NCBI GenBank assembly: GCA_029204225.1
Contig: CM055103.1
Span: 58,102,529 to 58,166,528, forward strand
DNA: 64,000 nucleotides
Direction of reading: 5' to 3'
DNA from: Diphasiastrum complanatum
Lineage: Eukaryota > Streptophyta > Lycopodiopsida > Lycopodiales > Lycopodiaceae
How positions within the stretch are numbered: position 1 is the first letter of the stretch; every line of letters starts with the position of its first letter. Below the pieces are notes generated by a model that did no database searches, was not told the DNA's origin, and saw only the letters and a program-made list of their open reading frames with translations. Made by a program: the position numbers and the translations under genes. Positions 1 through 10,186 of the stretch are shown piece by piece.

Positions 1-2
1 GC

Positions 3-1409
3 ATCTGCTCTGTCCACAAAATTGTTGTTGAGCAAATGATGAAATTACACAAACAACAGATGGTGCAACTTACATTGTAGTTTGACCAGAAACTGAAAGC
101 CTTACAAGGAGCTGTAGCAGTAACTCCACATCAACTTGGACCAAACCAGCCGCAGTATCCAAGACGAGAGAATGTATGGTGTTCAGTGTGCACGCAAAAC
201 CATACAGTGAACGAGTGTCCAGTCCTAAAGCAAAATATGAGACTGACACATAGATTCTGCCGTCTATGCAATGCAACATCGCACGATACGACATCATGCC
301 CGTTTAACCCCCGGATTGTTCAACAAAAGAGAAGTCCTTATCAGACTTCTTATCCTTACCATCAACGGGCACTTAACGCGGCACCAAGGTACGGCGCACC
401 AAATCAACAACAATGAATGGCCTTACCTGCACCATCAGGGCTAGCCAGTCAACAAGTGGCCCATGTAAACCTGACAGCAGCAGAACCAGAGATGCAAATG
501 CCACCTCAACCTGAGAAACAACAATGGTACGAACCAGATGAACCATTTATGGATCTTGCCATAAATGAATATGTTGCGGCCTATGCAGCTCAAACTCAGC
601 ATCAAGTTGGAAGAAATTACGGCTGCTACGGATGTGGTGAAGGACACAAAATTGCTGAATGTCCCTACAAGGGACAATATACATCCTTCTACCGAGAATG
701 CGGTTATGGACACTATTACAAGAATTGTCCATTTAAACTTGGAACTAATGCACCTCTTAACTTCATTGCAATACATCAACCAGTAGTTCCAGCAGGGATG
801 CCATCACAAGGGCGACAATTCCACGCTCCTGTGTTAGTTGTTACGCGAGCACAGAAGAGGAAGGAAGTGGCTCCCTCACCACCACCATCGGTCATTGACG
901 ACCAACTCTCAACTTCCGTGCCATATCCGAATGTGAGGGAAGAAAAAAGACAGTACCAGAAGATAAGACATTGGGTACAAAAAGCACAAGCGAAGGAAAA
1001 AGAGCAAGAAAGAGACAATCCCACAGAACCTCTAGTTGGCATCGAACGGATACTGCAAGCGGGCTCACCACTGCGCACTGATCAGAGTGATCGGTTGCAC
1101 CAACATGAACCACCTTTTCACATGGTGGAGCCCGAGAAACCATGCGCTAAAAGGCTCACACTTTTATTGTCAAGCCATGTTAGTTTACCACTCGGAGAAC
1201 TACTGCGGATTGCACCACAAGCGAAAAGCCTTCTAGTTGAATGGGCCAAAGCGGATGAGGAGCCAGTAGCATTTGAGCCCATATATTGTACGGGCTATGA
1301 AGGAACAAGTAACGTCCTCCACATCGGAACAACATGGGAAAGTACCAATCAAACACAAGAGATACGAGAACGAGACAATAGTGGTAGATGGAGGATCGGG
1401 TCAATTTGA
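3..1409 (+). pseudogene. G1 gag C-terminal region with four tandem zinc knuckles
   Basis: Nucleocapsid part of a gypsy Gag polyprotein, which would bind element RNA in virus-like particles. One frame runs from nt 3 to 1409, broken by TAG 78-80 and TGA 414-416. Four zinc knuckles are visible: 180-218 (CX2CX3HX4C), 258-299 (canonical CX2CX4HX4C), 624-662 (CX2CX3HX4C, CYGCGEGHKIAEC) and 690-728 (first Cys now Tyr). After the knuckles comes a Pro/Gln/Glu-rich linker with a charged helix-like stretch around residues 180-200 of the segment that begins at 417. It ends in a segment with PLGELLRIAP, the sort of sequence that precedes the protease in plant gypsy elements. The TAG replaces a likely Gln. 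The true start lies outside the window. Confidence 0.8.
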
Positions 1410-2272
1410 TCTCCACTACTTTGTATGAAAAATGGGGTTTGCAAGGGTTGAAGCCAGCAAGATTTGCCATCAAGCTAGCAAATCAATCCTGTGTGTAACC
1501 AAAATGTGTAGTTGTTAATATCCCCGTAAAGATAGTAGGCATGCAGTTTGTGATTACTTTCGTAGTCATGGATATACCTGAATCTCCATCTGCATATCAT
1601 GTTTTACTGGGAAGACCATGGTTGAGGACTGCGCAAGTAGTACACAACTGGGGTACAAAAAAACTCACCTTCGATAATAGAGGACAAGCTGTAAAGGTTG
1701 ATCCAACCACATGGGCGGTAAAACCTATTGCATCCAAAGCTGATGACGGATCATCTATGACAGATCACACGATTGATTGCCCAAGGCCAGCCAAGGGAGG
1801 TCACTATGATTCAGAGACGGATTCATTAGCAACTATTGAGTACCGAGCATGTCAATATGAATCAGATCCGAAACTCAGTACATCTTCACCCAAGTGTTAC
1901 ACTATGGACACACCAATCACATTTGGGGTGAATATGATAAATGTAGCATGGCTGTCAGTGGAGCCTATTGACAACCCAATGGATGATGTTCTAGTCCCTT
2001 GGCAACATGCTCTAACTTATAATGAGGAGATTGAACTGATTGATGAACAGGTCCTACATCACATGGACCTAGATCGTTACGAAACCAAAAAAGTACCAGC
2101 TCAACCACCGCAAAATTCTGCTATGGCGAAAGTCTCAAGGATCGATCCACCCAAGGCACCTGCAAATAAGAAGAATCAGTTGAAGCAACGCTACAACCAG
2201 GTGAACCGATGGAGTGATCTACTCGAAGAGGTGATGTTGATATTAGCAACCACGAGGCGAATGTCACGATAG
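1384..2272 (+). pseudogene. G1 aspartic protease and linker
   Basis: Retropepsin-like protease that would cleave the polyprotein. The active-site motif VVDGGSG (the plant gypsy counterpart of D[ST]G) is at 1381-1401, in a different frame from gag. A small deletion just after it shifts to the frame used from 1403 onward (NLISTTLYEKWG). After a TAA near 1496 the same frame stays open from 1541 to 2272. It contains YHVLLGRPWLR, the conserved C-terminal ILGRPWL block of gypsy proteases, followed by an acidic linker toward RT. At least one frameshift and one stop make it non-functional. The apparent start at 1541 is internal, not a real initiation site. Confidence 0.85.
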
Positions 2273-2473
2273 TCCCGATCAAAGACAACAAGGATAAACC
2301 CACCAAAATGACAAAAAAAGGACAAAAAGAAGGTGTTGGACTCCTTGAAGTCAATCAAGATAGACTAAGATACAGCGTCATCTTCTACACAGGTGATAGA
2401 AAATGAAAAAATGACCAGTCGGGCTAAGATCAATATGTTGAAGGAGAAATCTTGACGAGCACTAGTTTACGAG

Positions 2474-2956
2474 ATGCTTGAGACTTTCAAGAATTATACC
2501 TTGGACGACGTGGTAATCATGATGCCGCAAGCCCAAAGAGAACTTGATCAAAGTCAGGCACCAACGGAACAAGTCTTCGAGGGACCTGCGCGAACACAAC
2601 CGATGAATCTTGTCGAGCCAGGTGAAGAAGAAAAGATAGTGCATGTGGGAGAGCAGTTAACACCCACACAGTTCAAGAGACTATGATCATTGTTGGTGGA
2701 GTATAAAGACGAGTCATGCAGACGACATTCAAAGATTACCTGCAAAATTTTTTGGAAATTTTCTTGGACGATCTGTGTGTGCATGGACCAGACTCAGAAC
2801 ACTTATCCAATTTGGAAAAGGTGTTACAAAAATGCCGCGACTACTAGATCTTCCTGAATGTAGAAAAATGTCAATTTTGGGTGACACATGGCTTGATTCT
2901 CGGCCATATAGTGTCAAGACACGAGATCGTCACAGATCTATCAAAGATCAAGGTCA
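2474..2956 (+). pseudogene. G1 reverse transcriptase remnant
   Basis: 2474-2686 encodes the region just upstream of gypsy RT (EPGEEEKIVHVGEQLTP). A frame break near 2690 and a large deletion then remove the fingers and most of the palm. The next recognisable block is FLEIFLDDLCVHG, with FLDD at 2761-2772 in place of the usual Y[VI]DD catalytic motif. It is followed in shifting frames by NVEKCQFWV and LGHIVS, the segment after the active site. Roughly two thirds of the RT domain is missing, so no activity is possible. Confidence 0.75.
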
Positions 2957-3412
2957 TTGTTGATCTACCACTCAGGGACGATCTGCAAAGTCTACATCTT
3001 CATGGGTCATGCTAGCTATTGTAGGATCTTCATTCTTGATTTTGCGGAGTTAGTCCGACCAATTTACAAACTCACGACGGATCCACATTGGAACAAGGAA
3101 GCCCTAAAGGCTTTCCAGAAGCTTAAGGATGCAGTGGTTTCAGCACCAATCGTACGCCCACCCAATTGGTCCATTGAGTTTCACGTGCATACGGACGCAT
3201 CGAAGTATGCAATTGGAGCAGTCTTAACCCAGCCAGGTGAACACAAAAAGGATTTTCCAATCCAATTTGTAAGCCGACAACTTAGTGATATGGAAATGAA
3301 TTATTCAACCACAGAGCGGGAAGCATTGGCAATGATCTATGCGGTTAAGAAATTTCGACACTACCTGATGGCCACACATTTTGCTTTTTATACGGACCAT
3401 CAACGCTTGTAA
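2957..3412 (+). pseudogene. G1 RT thumb/connection and RNase H fragment
   Basis: Translation gives FAELVRPIYKLT (thumb/connection) and then a gypsy RNase H: HTDASKYAIGAVLTQ with the first catalytic Asp, TEREALAMIYAVKKFRHYL with the catalytic Glu, and FAFYTDHQ with a further Asp. The frame is open for about 150 codons and stops where the sequence jumps into the integrase C-terminus near 3412. Loss of the RNase H tail and the integrase core at this junction points to an internal deletion. The acidic residues visible here are intact although the element is dead. Confidence 0.88.
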
Positions 3413-3938
3413 GATTCTGTGTAGCGTGCTCACGAAAACAATTGAAGCTAGCAGATCAGATTGGGAACACAAGTTGCATACTGCACTGTGGGCATTCAGG
3501 ACAATATATAAAGGAAGCACTGATCAAACAACCTTCCAATGGTATATGGTCAGGACATTGTGATGCCAGTAGAGTTTTTAGTTCCTTCATTAAGGATTGC
3601 CACCATGCAAGTCCAAATCTCTACATTTACGCCACGAAGCTCTACATAAACTCTGTGAAACATGCTTACTAGCTGTGCGTGCACTGGCAGCTGAAAAGGA
3701 AAGACGCAAAGCATGCCATGATCTTTGATTACAAAAGAAGGATCTTCGCTTCGGAGATCTGGTCTTGATGTACAAAACCAAGGTGATTAAGGGAAAGCTA
3801 AAATTTATAGGCGAAGGTCCTTATCGGATCAAGAAAATTCTTAATCATGGAGCCGTGAATTTAGAAAAGCTAGATGGGACACCATTCGCTACACCCATCA
3901 ACAGTAACCGGTTGCACAAGTACTGGCCACCACAGTAA
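3413..3938 (+). pseudogene. G1 integrase C-terminal remnant
   Basis: The first part (3440-3560) reads SDWEHKLHTALWAFRTIYKGST, split here by a frame change, which matches the end of the gypsy integrase core. After several frameshifts the C-terminal domain reads GKLKFIGEGPYRIKKI and ATPINSNRLHKYW, typical of the DNA-binding tail, and stops at TAA 3936-3938. The HHCC zinc finger and the first two acidic catalytic residues are absent, so only the distal part of the enzyme survives. Confidence 0.8.
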
Positions 3939-4576
3939 GAGAGATCCGGATTGGTGATGGCACGTTACGAAAAGTTAATCTACTAAACCATCACCACTAG
4001 ATCTAGGAAGATCAAGCCAAATCATGCTAGATCCATCAAGATTCGACCAGATCTGGCAAGATTGGAAAAATCCATAAGAATCCAAGGGGGATCCAAATCT
4101 AGATAGGATGAAGAAGGAAGCAGATCATCAGATTGACTGATGGATCTATTATCAAGTATCCATCAAAACTTTCAGAGAACTACCAACAGTTAGATCAAGC
4201 CTGGATGAAGCTGATTACCAGTTTACAAAAGTTAAAAATCAAAAAATCTTGAGATCTCGTCAAAAAACACTCTGAAAGAGCACTTTTTTCATGATTTTTT
4301 GAGATCTCCTGGGAGATAGCTCTTGAAACTTGGAAAATCATCAGATCTGACCCAGATGCATCCATGAAAATCTCTGCGAGAGTCCTTGATGGAGGAATCA
4401 CCATTTTTTAGTGTGTGCGAGGGTTCCCAGAAGTTGAATTTTCAAAACCCTCGCAGAGCATCAAGATCATCTTACCAACCCTCGCAAGGTGCCTAAATGG
4501 AATTAGAACAGTGAAATTAGCCTGCCTACATGGTCTAATCTTGAAAATCCAATCACAGGTGGTCACCATTGGCATT
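3939..4576. other. Non-coding stretch after G1 pol, rich in GATC
   Basis: No reading frame with recognisable similarity. By position it should hold the G1 polypurine tract and 3' LTR, but I could not place a TG...CA boundary. The stretch from about 3945 to 4345 carries about a dozen GATC tetranucleotides (in AGATCT, GGATCC and CAGATC contexts), several times the random expectation. The phrase CCTCGCA recurs (4449, 4483). Confidence 0.4.
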
Positions 4577-6108
4577 ATGTCCGGTGATCGTCAACCCATC
4601 TCCCATCGCCATGCCAAAACTCTAATCAAACTATTACATGAACAAGAAGGGCACTAGGAGATCGCCAAGCTGTAGCAGAAGGAGGAGGGCCTCAATAATT
4701 ATATCTAAAGCCTCTCCAAGGCATTGATAGAGGCCTCCACAAAGGTGCGGGAGCTTCAATCCGAAGCGTCCCAACGGCTTGCTCCCATCCAGGCGCAACC
4801 AAAACTTTTGGAAGTAGAGAATATGCGCCTAGGGACGGAGGTCAAAGCCCCACAAGATGAAAAGCTTGTCTGGTTAGCTCAACCTACACCAAACAAGGCC
4901 GCTCTCTCAATCAGAAATGAATCTTCTTTGGTGTCAAGTGCAGGTTTATAGCCAAACCTTAAATAGCTACCAGGCAGAATTCAATAAATATCGGACAAGC
5001 GCAACTCACGAGCTTGCACAAGACAAACAAGAACTCAAGGCATGCCAAAAATTCATGGAAACGAAGGCCCAGCCCACCCCCATGGTAATTCCACCGCCAC
5101 CTAATTTTGACGCTTCACAGGCCAGTACCAACCAAGACCAAGCCAGCAGGCAGCAGGAGGATTCACCGAAGATCAAGGGTCCGAAGGCCAAGGCCAAGGA
5201 CACACAGATACGTCTGCTGAGATGCAAGACTAGGGCCAAGGCAAAGATATCAACCAAATCCAAGTCACATCATCCAAAGGTTTGTGCACGATATCTGTCA
5301 ACCGGGCCTTCCGAAGACCAAAGTCCGTGGAGGAGAAAATCAATGAATTCCTATCAAAGTATCCTCACGAGTCATCAAGAGACGATTGGTAGATATCGTT
5401 TTCATTTCAGAAAATAAAGGACAAAGAACTGCAAGCATTACCCGCCCTCCAACCACAACCAGAATGGCGTCAACAATTGTTCAAAAGAGACCCTACGGCC
5501 ATCAGGGCCTACGTGACGAGTCCACAACAATTACGGGTGAACGCGCACTTCCTGCCATGTATACAACGATCCAAATGGGAGGAATGCGGCACCCCTCTGG
5601 ACAAGATCACACTACAAAGTTTTAATTGGCCGATCATACCATCAGAATATGGGTGGACTACGGATGTAGATGCCAGAAGGGCTCTCACCACATTCACAAA
5701 TTAATATATCAACTGCCCTGATCCAACAGTCTGTGCGTTAGTCACTTACGTCCGGGACTTAGAACATTTAATGGGCATTGAAACAAAATGGGATGATTTT
5801 CTTCCCTAAATATTCTTTCATCCTAATAAGGCACTAGCTTCTGACAAAGTTGAAGATCAGCTGTCAGTTGCTCATGTATATTACTAAGCTGCATTCCTTG
5901 GAGATCCTTGGATGCGCCGATTCCAAGCATGGGTCAAGCAAGAATGGCTGACAGGAGTCCACAAGTCCTTTCACACGCCCAAGGACTCGAAGAAACTAGA
6001 CTATCTCAACTTCATGGAAGATGTTATGGGCTACCTGATCCACCAGAGGTGGGCAAAGAGGACGCTATACTAAACCGGCAGAGTATCGAGGGATCGGCAC
6101 TACTTCAG
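4577..6108 (+). pseudogene. Unrecognised gag-like protein region, copy 1 (U1)
   Basis: I do not recognise this family. From ATG 4577 (MSGDRQPISHRHAK) the product begins with a Glu/Gln/Lys-rich segment of coiled-coil character (to about 4910). It continues in a second frame from 4917 (VQVYSQTLNSYQAEFNKYR), with a Pro-rich linker near 5080-5105 (PTPMVIPPPPNF) and a Lys-rich basic segment to about 5270. A more globular C-terminal part contains VTYVRDLEHLMGIE and GDPWMRRFQAWV. Coiled coil, proline linker, basic patch and compact domain would suit a retrotransposon Gag, but that is inference. TAGs at 4655 and 4673 sit where Gln is plausible. A near-identical second copy starts at 7089. An ordinary host gene is less likely because both copies are broken and flank an LTR. 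Confidence 0.5.
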
Positions 6109-6118
6109 GCCGTGGGTC

Positions 6119-7089
6119 CCGTTGGGGGTATTCCCAACAAAGTGTAAATAAGTCGTCCAATAAAATGTGTTGTGAGGGCATGGCATCCTGCACGTATAAG
6201 CCCATGGCCCAATGAGCACGCAAGCCAAAGTGTAAATAAAATAAAATAGACTTGGTCCTTTGTAATTAAAATAAAATTTGAGGCCCAAAGTCAATTTTAA
6301 AGTTAGCGTTTAAGTTTTAGAGTTGGGTCCAATTTTGGACTCACATGAATCTTGTGATTTCCAATGTACTTTTTGTGGATCAAGTTGGGTCCAAGATGAA
6401 TGGATAGGATCAATGTGAATATTAGCCAATAGGATTGAGGGGCAAGGGCCTTCCCCATTTTATAAAAATGCACCATTTGTACACTATTGGGATGCTTAAT
6501 AGAGAGGAGGAGACTCTACTATTTTGAGAGCTCAAGCATCCTCATTTGCTAATCAATCTTGCTTATGCTATTGTTGTGATTGCTTGTTATTTCCATTTCT
6601 TCCATGCTTTTTCTTTATGATTAGTTAAGGTTTCTCCATAAGCAATGACATTGAGCATTTGAGCTAACCTCCATCTCATCTCTCTCTCTTTCTCTCTTCT
6701 CTTCTTTCTTCCTCTTCTTGTCTATCCTTTCCTTTCACCCAAAAGCATGATGAATGTTAGGGTAGAGGAGTAAAGTTAAAGGAGGGTAGTGTTAGTGGTG
6801 AATAGAGTTAAGGGAGAAAGTAGGAAACTAACTAGAAATAGCATCTATGCATAGTTAGGTACCTATCCAGTGATCTAATCCTTGTTGACAGGCAGAAGGG
6901 CTATACTACGCAAGATCTTTGACCCTACAACAGGTCAAGGAGGGTAGTATTAGTGGTGAATAGAGTTAAGGGAGAAAGTAAAAAACTAACTAAAAATAGC
7001 ACCTATGCATAGTTAGGTACCTATCCAGTGATCTAACCTTGTTGACAGGCGGAAGGGCTATACTATGCAAGATCTTCGACCCTACAACA
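6119..7089 (+). mobile_element. LTR Y1, between the two U1/U2 copies
   Basis: Aligned by eye, this is a diverged relative of the reverse complement of 9220-10186. Shared blocks include GTATAAGCCC, CAATGAGCACGC and GGGGCAAGGGCCTTCCCCAT followed by a TATA box. It starts near 6119 (GTTGGGGG, where the other copy has TGTTGGGC) and ends ...CCTACAACA at 7089. TATA-like TTTTATAAAAATGC is at 6459-6472, followed by a CT-rich tract (6680-6720) typical of the R/U5 region. No coding capacity. It sits directly between the two copies of the unrecognised gag-like region. Confidence 0.65.
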
Positions 7090-7092
7090 AGA
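6779..7092 (+). repeat. Tandem duplication, period 158 bp, inside LTR Y1
   Basis: 6779-6936 and 6937-7090 are direct copies. Both contain GGAGGGTAGT, TTAGTGGTGAATAGAG, GGTACCTATCCAGTGATCTAA and CCCTACAACA, with a handful of substitutions and one 1-bp indel. The unit covers the distal part of the LTR, so LTR Y1 ends twice. Confidence 0.9.
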
Positions 7093-8328
7093 GGGCCTCA
7101 ATAATTATATTCAAAGCCTCTCCAAAGCACTGACAGAGGCCTCCACAAAGGTGCGAGAGATTCTATCCAAAGCGCCCCAACGACTTGCTCCCATCCAGGC
7201 GCAACCAAACCTTTTGGAAGCAAAGAATACGCGCCTGGGGACAGAGGCCAAAGCCACACAAGATGAAGAGCTCGCATGGTTAGCTTGACCTGCACCAAAC
7301 AAGGCTGCTCTTTTAATCAGAAATGAATCTTCTTTGGCGTCAGGTGCAGGTTTATAGCCAAACCTTAAATAGCTACCAGGCAGAGTTCAACAAATATCGG
7401 ACAAGCGCAACTCACGAGCTTTCCCAGGCCAAACAAGGCCTCAAGGCATGCCAAAAACTCATGAAAATGAAGGCCCAGCCCACCCCCGTGGTAATTTCAC
7501 CGCCACCTAATTTTGACGCTGCACAGGCCAGTACCAGCCAAGACCAAAGCCAGCAGGCAGCAGGAAATTCACCGAAGATCAAGGGTCCGAAGGCCAAGAC
7601 CAAGGACACACGAATACGGCTGCTGAGACGCGAGACCAGGGCCAAGGCACAGACACCAACCAAAGACAAGCCACATCATCCAGAGGTTCGTGCATGATAT
7701 CTGCCAACCGGGCCTTCCGAAGACCAAAGTCCATGGAGGAAAAAATCATTGAATTCCTATCAAAGTATCCCCACGAGTCATCAAAAGGTGGTTGGCAAAT
7801 ATCATTTTCATCTCAGACAATAAAGGGCAAAGAACTGCAAGCATTACCCGCCCTCCAACCACAAGTAGAATGGCGTCAGCAGTTGTTCAAAAGAGAACCT
7901 GTGGCCATCAGGGCCTATGTGACGAGTCCGCAACACTTCCTGCCATGTACACGACGATCTTACGTCTGAGACTTAGAACATTTAATGGGCATTGAAACAA
8001 AATGGGATGATTTTATTCCCTCAATATTTTTTGATCTTAATAAGGCGCTACCTTCTGACAAAGTCGAAGATCAGCTGCCAGTCGCTCATGTATATTACCG
8101 AGCTGCATTCCTTGGAGATCCCTGAATGCACCGATTCCAAGCATGGGTCGATCAAAAATGGTTGACAGGAGTCCACAAGTCCTTCCACACGCCCAAGGAC
8201 TCGAAGAAACTGGACCGTCTCAACTTCGTGGAAGACGTTACAGGCTGCCTGATCCACCAGAGGCGGGCAAAGAGGACGCTATACTAAACCGGCAGATTGT
8301 CGAGAGATCGGCACTACTTCAATAGCGA
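7089..8328 (+). pseudogene. Unrecognised gag-like protein region, copy 2 (U2)
   Basis: Direct copy of 4685-6108, about 90% identical by eye, starting at AGAGGGCCTC and ending at CACTACTTCA. The N-terminal 100 bp of copy 1 is missing. An internal deletion of roughly 180 bp (corresponding to about 5570-5745) removes part of the C-terminal half. The open stretch 7323-7697 matches the second frame of copy 1, including VQVYSQTLNSYQAEFNKYR and the Pro-rich linker. Both copies change frame at the same place, so that break predates the duplication or is a programmed frameshift. Where copy 1 has TAA in YY*AAFLGD, this copy has CGA (Arg), an example of CpG decay on both strands in copy 1. Confidence 0.55.
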
Positions 8329-9219
8329 GATTTCATATTATGTATTTGAAAATCATAAAAAACATCATAAGGGTAGTACTAGTCATGCTTGACAATGGGA
8401 AGATAAGACCAGCCAAATCAGTTTGATTGCAGAATTGATAATGTAGGACAAAAAAATTGGTCTTTTTGGTCGTGATAGAATTCGCAGACAGGCTAATATA
8501 GAGAGGCAGATAAATCTAACTGTAATACTCGCAAATTCTGACAGGAAGTTTTGAATGTCAAACTAGTGATTTTTTTAGATTTTTTGAAAAAAAATTGTAG
8601 TTTCAAATTTCCGGGTAGGACAGGGAAATTGTACCCTTCGAGAACGAATTCTGAGGCTTGATGGCGAATTCTAACAAAGAGGTTTGACTGGTAGATAGGG
8701 AAGATGGGAAAAAATGTGATTTTCTGACAATAAACCGGCAAAATCTCTGAGATAGAATTCGCGGGGCTGCTGGAGGACTAATCTTGATGAGATCTAGCCT
8801 CAATGAAGCTGGAGAATTCTAGGACAAAGATTTGGGTGAGAAATAAGGGACTTTGATATTATATCAGACTGTTTTCTCATAATCTGACCATGGTCAGAAT
8901 TCATGGAGGTGATAAAATGAAAGATCAGGGCCTGTTAGGGCTGCAGATAGGTTGGCAAATTCTGATATACCTGTTTGGTTTGGAAAAATGTCACTTGGGT
9001 CACTTCTTTTGAAGAAAATGCCCAAGTTGACTCTTTTGTTGCTTCCCCCCAGCTTGATAAGTTGCTCCGCAGCTCGTGTAGGACCTGGAAAGATGACTCG
9101 TGCTATTTGTTGGTAGATAGAGACAGGCAAGCAAGCAAGCATACAACACAGAAGCAAGAAAACAAAAAGGAGAAGAAGCTAGGTAAAAAAAAATACTTAA
9201 AAAGTGTCAACAACGCTAA
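8329..9219. other. Non-coding stretch with recurrent GAATTC/AATTCTG phrases
   Basis: No supportable gene. The AT-rich sequence repeats short phrases such as TAGAATTCGC, GAATTCTGAGG and AAATTCTGA. Similar phrasing appears at 46440-46930, which I call the gypsy G2 LTR, so this may be a decayed gypsy LTR on the minus strand. The match is by eye and weak. Confidence 0.3.
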
Positions 9220-10186
9220 TGTTGGAAGTATTTCTAGTGTGTGCGGTGGCTAGATCTACTTACGGGTGTAGTATAGGGATGTAGAGATTCGTCCACTTTT
9301 TAAGTTTCTACAACAAGCTTCAACGGAAATACAGAAAGAATCAACAAGAATGAGAGCACTAAGGCTTATCCAACTAGTTTCCGAAACTAAAATAAGCTAA
9401 TTAGTAACAATAAAAATCCTTGCTAAGGCAGACTGTAGCAGCCTTGGTTCACCTGTCACGCATAGATTCATTCCCAAGGGAATAGTGCTTTCCTTGCGAA
9501 GTTAGTTTGCAAATCCTACTCTAACCACACCTAGATTAACTACATCTAACTATCCACCCTACTTTAACCACAAGCATGAGAAGGAAGAATAGATTACAAT
9601 GGGGGAGGTGCTTACATCCTATCCTCTCTACTCTCTTAGAAATCATTAACAACATGCAAGTAGAGAGAAGAAGCAAATGGAAAGCAAATACAAAATGCAA
9701 AAACGTGAGAGAGAGAGAGAGAGAGAAAGAGAGAGGGAAGGAAGCAAGGATGTTCAAATCTCATTTGGGCATAATCTCCTCCTCCTATTAAACATGGAAA
9801 TATGGTACAAAGGGTGCCTTTTTATAGATGGGGAAGGCCCTTGCCCCTTTGTCCTATTGGTTACAATGGCAAGAATCCTAATCCAAGCCTCCTAAACTAG
9901 CACAAATGAATCTAATGGTTCCTTAAGAAAGCACAAGAGCACTCAAATGATTCATGTGAGTTCTAATTTGGGCCCTTTTAGCTTTTTTATTAACAACTTG
10001 ACTCATGGCCTCTAATGTCATTTTAGAGTTTTAGGCCCCTAGTCACTTATTCCTAATTCTACAAGTTCTACAAAACCAAATTGCGTGCTCATTGGGTTGG
10101 GCTTATACACGCAGGAAGCCAGTGCCCTCGCACTTATTGCTCTACATGTAGAGTGTACTGTGGTGAGGCCCAGTAAGTGCCCAACA
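9220..10186 (-). mobile_element. LTR Y2, minus strand
   Basis: On the minus strand it begins TGTTGGGCACTTACTGGG (10186) and ends ACTTCCAACA (9220), giving TGTTGG...CCAACA 6-bp inverted termini and a length of 967 bp. The minus strand has a TATA box (CTATAAAAAGGC, about 9818-9830) and a GA/TC microsatellite (9707-9740) downstream of it. It is homologous to LTR Y1 in the opposite orientation. The 5-bp flanks (GCTAA and CAGAC) do not match, and no tRNA-Met primer site follows the 3' end. It is a solo or truncated LTR without a visible target-site duplication. Confidence 0.72.

Larger units (their letters stand above)
1..3938 (+). mobile_element. Ty3/gypsy LTR retrotransposon G1, internal region, truncated at the window edge
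   Basis: The domains follow the Ty3/gypsy order: zinc-knuckle gag, aspartic protease, reverse transcriptase, RNase H, integrase. All are on the plus strand and all are degenerate. The gag start and 5' LTR lie to the left of the window. Most of the RT (fingers and palm) and the integrase catalytic core are deleted, so the copy is dead. Pol ends at TAA 3936-3938. No clear polypurine tract or LTR start was found after it. Domain order (integrase after RNase H) and the DGGSG protease motif separate it from copia elements. Confidence 0.9.

Noticed and set aside
9535-9760. Short frames around the GA-rich tract of LTR Y2
   Set aside because: Low-complexity translation (Arg-Glu or Leu-Ser repeats) of a microsatellite inside an LTR.
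6119-10186. Y1 and Y2 as the two LTRs of one element
   Set aside because: They are in opposite orientation and differ considerably, so they cannot flank a single element.
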